Of a stretch of 64,000 nt of DNA, positions 10,001-22,000 are shown piece after piece. The translations under genes and the position numbers were made by a program. Under the pieces are notes generated by a model. That model worked only from the letters and a program-made list of their open reading frames with translations, did no database searches and had not been told where the DNA came from. Location of the stretch: positions 5,856,110 through 5,920,109 of the forward strand of contig NC_049991.1 in assembly GCF_000003815.2 (NCBI RefSeq), read 5' to 3'. Source of the DNA: Branchiostoma floridae (lineage: Eukaryota > Chordata > Leptocardii > Amphioxiformes > Branchiostomatidae). Position 1 is the first letter of the stretch. Every line of letters starts with the position of its first letter.

Positions 10001-13000
10001 TGTCCTATTTGAATATTAATGAGCCCGGTAAAGTCCCCAGACTCTGCTGGGACTGAAGTAATCTTTTAACATTATAATTAGCAACGTACTTGTTAGATGA
10101 CATTAAAATTGGCCTGTCATTTAATACTTTATTCTATAATACTTTAAATTATAGCTATGCTTACTAGATCACTAAAGTACCGTTTACACCACTGATTTAT
10201 AAATGTTGTGTTTTAATTAGTTTATTAAATAGAAGAAAACAACAACCTTCACCGTGATGGCCATTTCAAGTTGTAGTTGTGCTCTATTTTGATCCTCAGG
10301 TACGTTTTGCTGGCAAGCAGACAAAATTGTGTAACAAGCTGTGCTAACATGAAAGGTTGAAAGATCTCAAAGTTGAATGCGGGGGTATTTCCTGTATCAT
10401 TTTCACAGTTTGTCGTTGTGACGTTTAGGACGCTAATGTTTTGATATTTTGATATATCACGTAGTGACTTAGACAATATGATCAAATAAATCGACTTGAA
10501 TTCATTAAAGTTCAATGACCGCAAACACCAGACAACTTCTACTGTTGATAATCTGTAAGTGGTTGCTGAGATTTGGAAGATACTAGCAGTCAACATTGAA
10601 ATACTTTGATGCTGTCATTATGCCAGGCAGATAAAACATATCTTGGGGAGAAACTACAACCTACGATCTCAACCGGCCTTGTCATATAAACAACTTGTTA
10701 TTGTGCCTATTTCAACCACGCCACATTTGTTACTGACAGGGCCACTGGCACATGTTTATATTTGACACTTTTTGTAGGATGTGAGGATGTATCTAAGCAA
10801 TCAGAATGTAAGTGTCTATAGTTAGAAGCAATTGTTCACAAAATCACCCTGACAAGTCATGGAAAATGTCGCTGTAATAAGGGGTGAAAGATCTTCTCAT
10901 TTGACAAATTTTGTTTAGTACATGCAAGACCCAGAGCAAAACCTACGTCATATAGCGTTAAATGGATTGGTCAGATTATATTATAGCGATTTATAACCCC
11001 CCCCCCCACACACACACACATCTTTTTGCCATCCGCAACCTTACAATGTTTAATAGCCTGGCGTAAAGAGCAAACCACGTCACATGGAAATCACCTTTAT
11101 TTTGTGAATTTTGATAGACGACCTTAGAGAACTCCATTGTCCTTCACGAATGCAAATGAGTTCCTTGAACCCTCGAAATTAATCGGTCTGGATGATGAAC
11201 TTAAACGTAATAGACATGCGCAGAAGGCATTCTTCCTAAGTACACTTTACATTCCACCACGAGTACAACGTGGTTAACTAAAATGTGAAAAGAAAAACAC
11301 TTTATGTCAAAACTTGAGGTATCACATGCTACAATTTTTTAATACTTGGATCCCAAAGTTGAATGTAGCGGTATTTTCAACATAGTACTAGTTCACAAAG
11401 TCCTACTAAAATGGTTACAAGCTAAATGATATTTTAAGAGACCTCATTCATGCCCCTTTCTTGGATTCATTTTCCCAACACGAATGAGTGTAATATCATA
11501 CTTAATTACGTAACCATACATGCAGTTTGACTCACAGACAGTATCACACATATAGTTCCATACCGGGAAATGAAATTCAGCAAAATAATTGACTTCACCC
11601 AAGACAACCCCCCCCCCCCCCAACCACAAGAATTCGTGCATACAGTACCTTATCCATGGCTAAATGCACATCAACGGTTGGATGAGAAAATAGAGAGAGA
11701 AATAGAGAGAAAGAGAGAGAGAGAGAAAGGGATAAGACCACTCTGTAATCTAGTGCTATTCTCGGGTACGCCATGCTGGCAGACAGCCAGACTCATGCAT
11801 GGAGGTCGTGCTAAAAGAGACCATTTCCTCGAAGGACTCAACTGTCAATCATAGCGACACATTTAGCAAACATTTGGTACTTTGACTATGAATATGTATG
11901 TATTAGCGTCTCTACTAACGTCATACTCCTCAGAAACTTTAGAAAATCTATGACAAAACACTAGGAACAAAGTTTAAAGGCCCCCAAACACGGCTACGCC
12001 TATCGTTAATGAAGCACAAGTTACTGCTTGGAAGATACCATGATATGTGTCTTCTTGCAATTCTCTAAAATCCTTCGTATCCAACGTAACAAGATTTTTA
12101 AAAATGATGATAGATCAAATTTAAAGATAGAAATGATATAAACCCTGTTCTTATTGACTACAGATATATGTTGGGTTAGGCAAAAAACAGGAGATTCAAA
12201 GCTCGAGGTGGTATGGTCCGATAAAAAATATATTACTGTATCCAAATACAATTCAATCTCTACAACGGGATAAAAAACGGATATTTACTTCCGGACGTTA
12301 CTGTATTTGATCGAATAGAAGACCAATACTAAAGACAACGGTACCATTTACCATTTGTATTTGATCGAATAGAAGACCAATACTAAAGACAACGGTACCA
12401 TTTGTTACGTCCAGATAAACAACACGATACTGTGTTTACACAGAAGAACTGACAACATACCAACATTGGGATTGTTCACACCGAAAAAAAAATAAATCAA
12501 ACAATCTAGCCGGCTAAAATCCCTAGTTCTTTTCGAGAACTATAAAGAACAGTAATGACTTCCCCCCCTTATGACTGCGACTCTGTCCGGCACCTTGCAT
12601 GTCGGGTGAGCAGCTGATAGTTCCAGACACAAGGCCGCTAACCAGTGGACTATGTTCGCTAGTATACATACTTTATGCACGTACATAAACTAAATAAAGG
12701 ATTCAGTGCAGTGTGCACAATTTTCTTTAAAAACAACCACCTACTTCATGATGAAGCAACCCAGGTGCAGTCCCAGTGCACGCGGCTAAATTTTCTGGTG
12801 AGTGGTGACCAAACGTCCTCCCGCCGCAGAGCAGAGTTGTGCGGAATGAGAGCTGGGCTTCGATCTTATGATCTGTTTGATAATTGACCAATTTCATAAA
12901 TGGGTGTGTTTTCAGGGAAAAAAGGTGCAGCAACACGTGACTCTTTTGAAGCACAATCAGGTAGAATTTAATCGTGTCTAATTTTAAAGTAGGCGGTTCT

Positions 13001-16000
13001 TATGTCTTTGTTATCTGTACAGACATACAGGTGACGTCACCTCTATCCTATTGTACTTCGTGAATATTAATGAGCTCGGTAAAGTCCCGAAACTTTTCGA
13101 CTTCTGAGACTGAAGTAATCTGTTAACATTAGCAACGTACTTGTTAGGTGACATCATTAAAACCATCCTGTCATTTAAGCTTACTAGATCACTAATTACC
13201 GTTTACACCAGAGATTTGAAAGTGCTGTAGTTCAATTTTTTCATTAAACAGAAGAATAACTACCTTCATCGTGATGACCATTCCAAGCTATAGTTAGCCT
13301 CTTTTCTGATCTTATGGTATGTTATGCTGGCAAGCAGACAAAACTGTATGACAAGCTGTGTTATCATGAGCCATTTCCTTGGAGGATCCCAAAGTTTAAT
13401 GTAGTGGTATTTTCTGTATAATTTGCACAGCTTTACCTTGTAACGTTGGGGACGCTGAAGTTGTGATATTTCGATGTATCACGTAGTGAATTAGACAACT
13501 CGATTTAATGAAGCGACTTGAAGTTATGAAGTTATGAAATGACTATAAGTTCAATGACCTCAAACACCAGACAACTTCTACTGTAATCCGTAAGTGGTTG
13601 CTGAGATTTTGAAGATAGTAGCATTGCAATATTAAAATCCTTTACTGCTCTCATCATGCCTGGAGGATGAAACATATCTTAGTTGACAGTTAACACTGAT
13701 TTCGGGAGAAACCTCAAGCTACGATCTCAACCGGCCTTTTCATGTAAACAACTTGTTATTGTGTCTGTTCACTCAGGGGGAAAAGTTGAACCACGCCATA
13801 TCTGTTACCGACAGGGCCACTGGCACAAGTATAAACTATATGCGACATTTTCTGTAGATTGTGATGATGTATCTAAGATAGCAGAATATGTCTTAAGAAA
13901 GAACACATTGTTGACAGAATCAACCTGACAAGTCATATATTAGGAAGCCTCGCTGTAATATGAGACTGTTTTATGTAATGTGAGACTGACAGATTCTGTT
14001 TTATGCATGCAATGATGACACAGAGTAAAACATACGCCATGTAACGTTAAATAGATTGGTGAGCTTATATTCTAGCGATTTATCCCCCCCCCACACACAT
14101 ACATCTTTTTGCAACCCCACCTTTTTAATGACAAAGAGCTAAGCGTGTATAGCGTACCACGTCACAAGGAAATGACCTTTAGATTGTGAATTTTGATAGA
14201 CGACCTTCAGAGTACCCTATTGTCCTTCATGAATGCAAATGAGTTCAGTGAACCCTTGAAACGAATCGAATGATTTGTATGCTGAAGCAAAACGTAATGG
14301 ACATGCGCAGGAGGCGGCAAGCAGCAAATTGTAAAAAAAAAGAGAAGAGCACGTGTCCTGGGCATTGGAAGGGCTGTACCATTTTAATATTTCAGACATA
14401 TTCAACGCTCTATAGAAACTGGGAGAGAAATCGCGAACTATACCTAAGTTTACTAGATTGCCAATTACCGTAAAGTACAAGGATTTTGCTAGTCACAAGC
14501 AATCATTCCTCTAACCGTACTATTTATTCCAACTCATCGGTTATATCTGATCTTTCCCCAGGTACGTTGTTGGCAGACAGCCAAAACGGTGCGTAAAGTC
14601 ATGCAAACAAGTACCATATCATTGACTTATTCAGACTTTAAATATTGCGATAATATACCCTTAAGTCTTGAAAGTTTTCCATGCATCAAGTTGAAACCCA
14701 GAAGTTGCGATACCTCGGTATGTCCAGTAGTAGGTTAGAAAATTCAAATGAATTAAGCATTTTTAATTGAGCAGTTCAATGACCCAAAACACCAGACAAC
14801 AACTAGTCTGTGAGTGATTGCTGTGACTTTGAAATATCAAAATTCTATTAGACAGGGTACCTGTAATCCTTTCATCATACATGCCAGATGAAGAAGGATG
14901 CCATATTTGTTTGTTTATACATATGACGTTTTCTTTATGATGTTTAAAATGTGACAGCAGCCTGACAAGTTACATGAAGTCCTCAATTTGGGGTAGAATA
15001 TTAACTCTTTATGTAGCATAATACTGTCAATACGCAAGCATTAATGACACACGGCAAAATCTACGTCAATAACATGAAGATTGAGTGGTCAACGGGTGTT
15101 CCGGTAATGTTTCTCCCTTTATAGTTTCACCACCCCCAAACTTACAGTGGTAAGTAGCCCATCGTGTAGAGTTTTCCACGTCACAAGGAAATGACCTTTG
15201 TAAATTTTGATAGACGACGATAAAAGAAGCCCATTGTTCCTTACGATTACAAATAAGTTCAATGAACTCTCGAAACTATACTCGTTCACGCAATTTTTCT
15301 AAGAAACCCCATTCATGTCAAAACTTGAGACGCTCTTTACTACAATTTGACTTAACATACATGATATCAAAATAAGTTCAGCGACCTCAAGTATTGGGCT
15401 ATACCTATTTTCATAGCTGTATACAAGTAACCTTGATAAATTTGCAGTTGCCGATCGTTTTGCAGAAAACGTTTAGCAAAGCTATTCTTACTTATTTCAT
15501 GAATAAGATTACACTGTTCCACATAGCTACGAACATGTACTAGGGATCCTAGTCTAAGTTGGTGCGGTCTGAAAAACAGTTCGTTACCGTGTCTGTTCAT
15601 GCAGAATGAAACAAATAGACAAATTTGGACCTCGTGTTGCCTTGGGCATTGACAGGGTTGTATCATTCGGACATTTTGGAGGGAGAGATATACTTTGCTG
15701 TAACGATGCAGAACGAAATCGCTGTGTATATCTAAGAATAGTCCAATATTTGGGGTGGAATATCAACGTTTTATCTAACAAATGATGTCATTATGAATGC
15801 ACTGGTGACACAGAGCAAAACCTACGTTATTAAAATGGATTGGTCAACGGCAATTCTCTGCTATCCTTTTGCCACTCCACCCTTACAGTGGCACTTAGCT
15901 CAGCGTTTAGAGCGTGCTACGTCACAAGGAAGTGACCTTTTAAATTGTGATTGACGACGTTGAAAGAACTCATTGTTCCTTACGAGTGCACAATTAGAAT

Positions 16001-16150
16001 CAATGAACCCTCTAAACTATACTCTTTGTGTGGTCTGGGTGATGAATCAAATTGTATTGGACATGCCCAGAAGGCAATATTCCTAAGTTCTCGTAGCACT
16101 GCACGAAAAGGCAGATTTTTACGAGTTCCCAACATTGTGCACGATGGTGG
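7080..16150. repeat. Multi-kilobase tandem segmental duplication field without genes
   Basis: Landmarks recur in the same order. 7979 and 11460 share a TGGATTCATTTTC block, an offset of about 3.48 kb that continues to about 8750 and 12220. 9157 and 12750 share a CCTACTTCATG.TGAAG block, an offset of about 3.6 kb. 10253 and 13272 share GTGATG.CCATT. A GTACGT..TGGCA...AGACA motif recurs near 7082, 7803, 8295, 10300, 11765, 13317 and 14562. A CATTGTCCTT..GAAT..AATGAG motif recurs near 7448, 9431, 9997, 11135, 13050, 14217 and 15231. No reading frame or paired splice sites persist between copies. Confidence 0.75.
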
Positions 16151-18189
16151 AACCTGACGTGTTCTCACGGTGGGCACGGGTTTCTACGAGCTACCTGTTC
16201 CCGCGTGCCCCAACGTTGTAAACCTGAGCGGACAAAAGGACATGTACAGCTGAAAAAGACGATCCATTTGATCTAGGTCATCTATGTATGAAACACCAGA
16301 GACTGAAGAATAATAAGCCTGGAAACATGTATTCGGTCCTCAAACTGCAATTTTATTGCTGTCATATACATAATAGACCCAAGTAAATATTTTTATACGG
16401 ATAATGTCAGTTTTGCAAGCTTCTCATGGTATCTTTTTTAACTGCCATCCTCGGTTCTTGTCCGGTCCTTGTTCTTTTTATAGTCTTATACACCACATCA
16501 AAACGTATAGCAATACACATTTCACTTTAATCCATTCATCTATTTCACGTTCTTGTGTTCACATTCGAAATGAATTGGTATTTATGTACGCTATACTTTT
16601 ACATAATCATATTACATAACACTAAAACTATCTTTACTAATAACTTATATAGTAGAAAATGTAGATGGTACTACAATGCAGGGAAAACTTGTTAATGCCA
16701 TATAAGCGCAGCGAAAACTTAAACAAGTCAAATCAAAATGTCGCTCAAAAGAGGCCCTGGTTAGTATCCTGCAATGATCTAATAAATTGTTGGGGTGTTT
16801 TGATATATTACAAGATATTCTAAACGCTCTAAAATCACCAGCATATATTCCTTCTCTGAGCTTTGACCGTTTGAAAATTATCAAACTTGTTCCCTCTATG
16901 TACGTTGTCCTTAATGGCAAATTATGATAATTTTTATGTTTTTAATAGCAGTGTAGCTTTTATCGCATGGGGGGGGGGGATCTTTTGAGTCCTGCGCAAT
17001 GCTACAGCCAGAAAATGTAGTGTGTTTTGAAATTTAATTTTCAACAATTTCACAAAGTTTAAATAAGTTTCCTAATATCGTTTATTCATTCATTGGAATT
17101 GAAAGAGTAATGAATATGTTTAGTAGGAAGGAAGAAAAGAATAGATACTGTCTGCATTAATACGTTTTTTAGATAATCGCTGAGTTATATATACCAAGTA
17201 TCAATTACTTCCAGCTATATCCCCCTCTTTTCCAACAGTAATATGACTTATCTTTCTCAGCCCAGAAACAACAATGTGAACGAACTGTCCATGGCTTGGA
17301 AACGTTGCCAGTTGGCCACGGTACCGATCTGTTACTAAAATATTACGCGGCGTATCAATAAAAAATAACAGATGCCTTGAGGATATAGAAGGGCTCCACT
17401 AACATACCCTCAAAACTAAACTGAAGATGTCCGGTCTGGTTGTATATACACGTGAACCATGTTTTTCAGTGTTTTACACACTACCAAAAATGCCTTTTCT
17501 TGTTTATCTTGTTTTGCTTCCTCACAGAAAATTTATCTTCCAGGAAGAAAAAAATTCTTGTATTTCTTAAGAGTGGAATCTGGATAGAAAAAAAACAAGA
17601 ATTTCTAGAATTTTTTACTTGCATTATAAGAAAAAATAAGAATATTCTGCATAAATGTCTAGAAAAAATTTGCAGTTTCTGTTTTGCATGAATTTTATTC
17701 TACATTTTCTTCCTGCAAGAATATTTTTCTTCATATAAGGATTGTACATGGGGTAAGCAAAAAAGGAAAAAAATAATTTTTTTAGTGCAAATGTTCCCAT
17801 TTCTGGTTAACGTAATGAAGACTGAAAATGGATTCTCTGGAATAAGTTTTCTAACATAGATGCCGTTGCGATGGTAGATGTTAAGCTCATTTCTGCTCTA
17901 CGTGTAAAAATATCATCCGTAATCCGTATCACCATAGCTGCTTTCAGTGGGGAATTCTATACTCATATCCGATAGTTTCGTTCAATGAAAATTATGAATC
18001 CAGCCATAGATATGGTCCACATTGATCTCTCGTTTTATTTTGTTGCCAGGATAAATGCGTCGATTTGCATCCGTCGTAACTACAAGACTTCTCTTCTGAA
18101 ATTGAATATTATTTCTAAAAGATCATCCAGTACATAATTACACTCGTTGACACGTTCTACGTCTTATTTGCGATGGTAATATGCTGGTT
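16151..18189. other. Intergenic AT-rich DNA with one repeat fragment
   Basis: No supported gene. 16968-17065 (a G-tract, then TCTTTTGAGTCC.GCG) matches the inner left end of the TTAA element family, without its terminal repeats. 17520-17740 is a stretch of AAGAAAAA/TTTCTTC words that could pair internally. Confidence 0.55.
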
Positions 18190-18193
18190 TTAA

Positions 18194-18706
18194 CCCTAAT
18201 CAGACCGGGCTTTTTTTGTCAGTCCTGGATGGGGGGGGGGGGTCTTTTGAGACCAGCCCCTGTTACTCTTCAACGCGTCTTATCATATGACCACCAAATT
18301 TTTAGAGAACGATGTAGACATTATATCTAAAAGATTGAAGAACTTTGACTGTATTATGACATCATATGACGTAATTCTGGCGTCATCGCTTTCATTGTAT
18401 TGGCTAGAATCATGAAAAAAAGGTATATCCAGAAATCTTCACTGTATGTTACAAAAATTCAACAGCAATTGCAGATATCAGAATGACAAATTTTGTTATG
18501 ATTTGTGTTGCCGATGACGTCAACATCAATGTCGTCAAAACGACGTCATGCATATCTAAGATACCAGTTGCCGTGGAAACACAACCAAAAGGAAATTTAT
18601 GTAAACTTCGTGAAATTGTTGAAAACTTAATTTTAAGAAAATACAATAAATTTTCTGGCTGTAGCATTGCGCGGACCTCAAAAGAACGCCCCCCCCCCTC
18701 CTGTCT
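18194..18706. mobile_element. TTAA-type inverted-repeat element, diverged copy
   Basis: The left end reads TTAA then CCCTAATCAGACCGGGC, followed by a G-tract and TCTTTTGAGACC. The right side is the reverse arrangement, GGACCTCAAAAG then a C-tract, and ends about 15 bases from the stop codon of the duplicated-module gene. The right terminal repeat is degraded. Same family as 42723-43670. Confidence 0.7.
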
Positions 18707-18720
18707 AATTGGCGTAAATG

Positions 18721-19055
18721 TCATAGCTCAGCAAGCAGTGCTTCCACAGCGGTCCTCATCCTGTCTTGATCCCTGTCCTCCTCTTCTGTCTCTTCCACAG
18801 AAAAATCATCTAATTGTGTGTCTATGTCATTCAGCACTTTAAAGATGTCGTCATCACGTAGAGTGGTAGATCCCCATTCTGTTGTTCCCTCTATGACATC
18901 AACTCGTGGCGGACGTACCCGTTCCTGCCAATGGCTTAATATCTGAACTTGTGACGCATCTTTTGCAGAGCACTGTAGCTCAAGATATCCGTTTATTTTG
19001 TCCTGTTTTTCATGATCACCGTAGATTATTGTGGGTATAGTGCTATCAGGCATTC
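18721..19055 (-). CDS. C-terminal exon of the duplicated-module gene
   Basis: The exon runs from a TTTCTACAG acceptor (phase 1) to a TGA at 18721-18723, 110 codons plus stop. It starts MPDSTIPTIIYGDHEK, contains HWQERVRPPRVDVIEG, then an acidic run (VEETEEEDRDQD) and ends EALLAEL. The composition suggests a soluble intracellular protein. Confidence 0.72.
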
Positions 19056-22000
19056 CTGTAGAAAGTATAAATGATAAATATGACAATATAGTAAACGATC
19101 AAGACAACGCAAACTACAGCTATGCAAATGAGATCCTCAGCTGCATGTTAGGTACTTGTTTGTGTTAAACATGCCTTGAAGTGAATGTCTTACACTTATT
19201 GAAATCAAGTAATGGAAAAATGTAGAATTTCTTAATTAGTACATAAACAAAATCCTCTTTTTCCATAACATGTATCTCATAGTGTGCGCCTTCGTACCTT
19301 GATATTTCATGGAGGTAATGAACAAATGCAATAAGTTAAAATTACACCACTTTACTATAATGAGGTTATAATAATTATAATTCGTTACCTTCTTGCTGCT
19401 CAGTCGCATCAGTATTGGTGTGACTTTTTACGTTAGAAGGGTTTACAACTTTGACGATAGTCTTGTAGTTTTCCCTGCGAACAAACTTGCATTTTACCGG
19501 TTGTAACTTCATGGCTTTATCTCCGGCCCAACCAAGATACTGTACGGGACAACAAACAATTTATATTACATTAATCACATAGAAATTTCCACCTCTGCTC
19601 CTTCAAGTTTCAACAGATTTGCTTGCCAAGGTAAGAACCGACGGTCAACGTCTTGAAATAAGCGTGTGTTATGACTTCATATAGAACAGCTATGGCAAAC
19701 TGATCAATCTTATGCTGCGTTTCTTGATCATAACAGACAACATACTAGTGATTCACACATTAAAAAAGAAGGTACGATTGTTCTTCAAAATCTGTGGAGT
19801 CTGGTAGTGGTTAAGAATTAAACACGCGTACGTACGGACCTTACACGGACTTGAATATATACGCACGTGTGACACCGGCTTTATGAGTTGAAGTTATCGA
19901 TCGCGACAGGAGAAGAAGAAAAAGCAGAACAGTCCGAGTACGGTATTTTCAGTCCGTACCATACCTGCGGTATGGTGGAGTGAAAATGATAGATTAACTT
20001 ATTGATGTAGGTAAAGTATCAATGCTATTATGAAGTCCCACATAATACAAAATTAAACTTACACAATTTGATGCAATGTACCATCTTCGTTTGTTCTTGT
20101 ATGGAACATATTTCTTCAGAACCTTAGCCTTCATCTCCCATATAGGTTGGTTCTCCTACACAATGTCAAGAAGTTAGAAATAGAGAAATCTTATTGGACA
20201 TGACAAAAGTACAGCGACTTTCGTAAGGTCTATAACAACCACTACAAGTACAACTAAACAGACATATATGGATATCTATAGGTATGGATAAATCAACATA
20301 TTGGGTCTAGCATGCCATTTACACTATTGGTTCTACGGTACAAGCATTCGGGGATACATTTGCCTAATTATACGCCTTCCAGAATGTAGTTGATCATGAG
20401 TTAATCTATCGAACAGAGAGTGTCAAATTCTTTAGAGCAAGGCGAAAGAAATGTGAACAGCTTTGTGCGATTATCACTATGTCGTGAACAATTCGTAACA
20501 AAGTGACGTTCGTCTTCGATCTCATTTGGTCAGAATGGACAAAACCTCTGGTCACAGGGAATTTTAGTATATCGTCCAGCTTCTACATTTAGTTTGTGAT
20601 GTGTTCAATGACGGTGCAACTATTATAGTGAAATCGCGTGGCGCAGCGGCGGCATTAGTGCCTCGTGACCGAGAGGTCGCGGGTTCAAATCCGACTGCGT
20701 GTCACCAATCTTGTGCCCTTGGGAAAGGCACTTTACACCGCTTTCCTCACTATACCCAGGTGAAAATGAGTACCTAGCTTCGGCTAGGGCCGTCCCTCGG
20801 ACCCCTACCTACTGGGAGGAAAGACACCACAACGTTTGGACCCTTTCGTACGCGCCGCGTTCACTAAGAGAAACGAAGTGTGACTGATATCCATCGAATA
20901 CACGTACGCAAAGATACCTTAAATGTTTTCTCTCTACCTTGCAGATATAGTACAAGTTGAACCGCGTAGGTCTTTGGTTGAATAGACGTCTACAAATACG
21001 TTGTGCAGGGCACATTACAGGTCCTTTATTCCTGCTAATAAGCCATGCATAAACCAAGCAGCACATTCATGGCAGGCCGATACGTATGTCATACATACTA
21101 GTACTTGCATGGCCTTTGGCAATACCATCGAATCTGCAGGGTAGAATATCTCGCTAGCACGGTATGGCATGGTCGACACGGACGGACAGAAATCTAATGT
21201 CCGTCTGAGTGTCTTTCGCCGCGGCAGCGCGGCGAAAGACAAAAAACGGACCTGAAAAAAAACAGTGGACCGGATGTTGGACCGATTCTAAAATGAACAG
21301 AATACATTAGTAGACATTCATGTGCTTTGGGGCTTACCACCCCAAAACTATTCCAACTCGGAAGAAGTATTCAATGGGGTACAGGTTAGTTTGCTTACGA
21401 GAAAGGACGACTTTTCTCCCCCCGTATCTTCGCTGTCGATCTCCTCACCCCGAAACACAACAGGATCCCGGTTGAGGACTTCTGCGAAAGAAGCAGTTTT
21501 GCAGTTCCTCTTCTTTTCGACAGGGGGCAGCCGAGTGCTGCTTCTTAAAAAAGTGACAGAAAAACATTCACTAAAACGGTAACAAAAGGTTTGCTAAGCT
21601 CCGTATTATTATCATTCGGACTATATATTTTATGTGACGTTTACAATGGTCAATTTTAATATAAAAAGGCAATGGTGAAGGAAAATTTGATTTATAAATT
21701 AAAGCAGAATCTAAGATGTCGATGTCGGAAAAAAACAGAGTAGTTTGCAGTTTAGAAAAAGATGAATGTGAGATATCAATGTAATTAGATATCTTAATGT
21801 TTTACATATTTACTCATTTGCTGACAAGTAAGCGAGCCTATCAGTTAATATGCAGTTAAGCCAAGTTTGGACTTTAGAGTGAGGGAGTTAAAGTTGGTAT
21901 TTACGAATTGACGCTCCACCCAGCATGCACAGTATTGGTGTCGTGAGGACGCTCTTTTTCTTCAGTTATGTCATTTACTCTTGTGGTGATATCGGCTGGA

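Noticed and set aside
17440-17691. 83-codon plus-strand frame, lysine and phenylalanine rich
   Set aside because: Composition follows the local A/T runs (AAGAAAAA, TTTTC). No other sign of coding.
20634-20706. Functional tRNA gene
   Set aside because: Box A and B are present but the arms do not close into a cloverleaf with an acceptor stem, and a SINE body follows.
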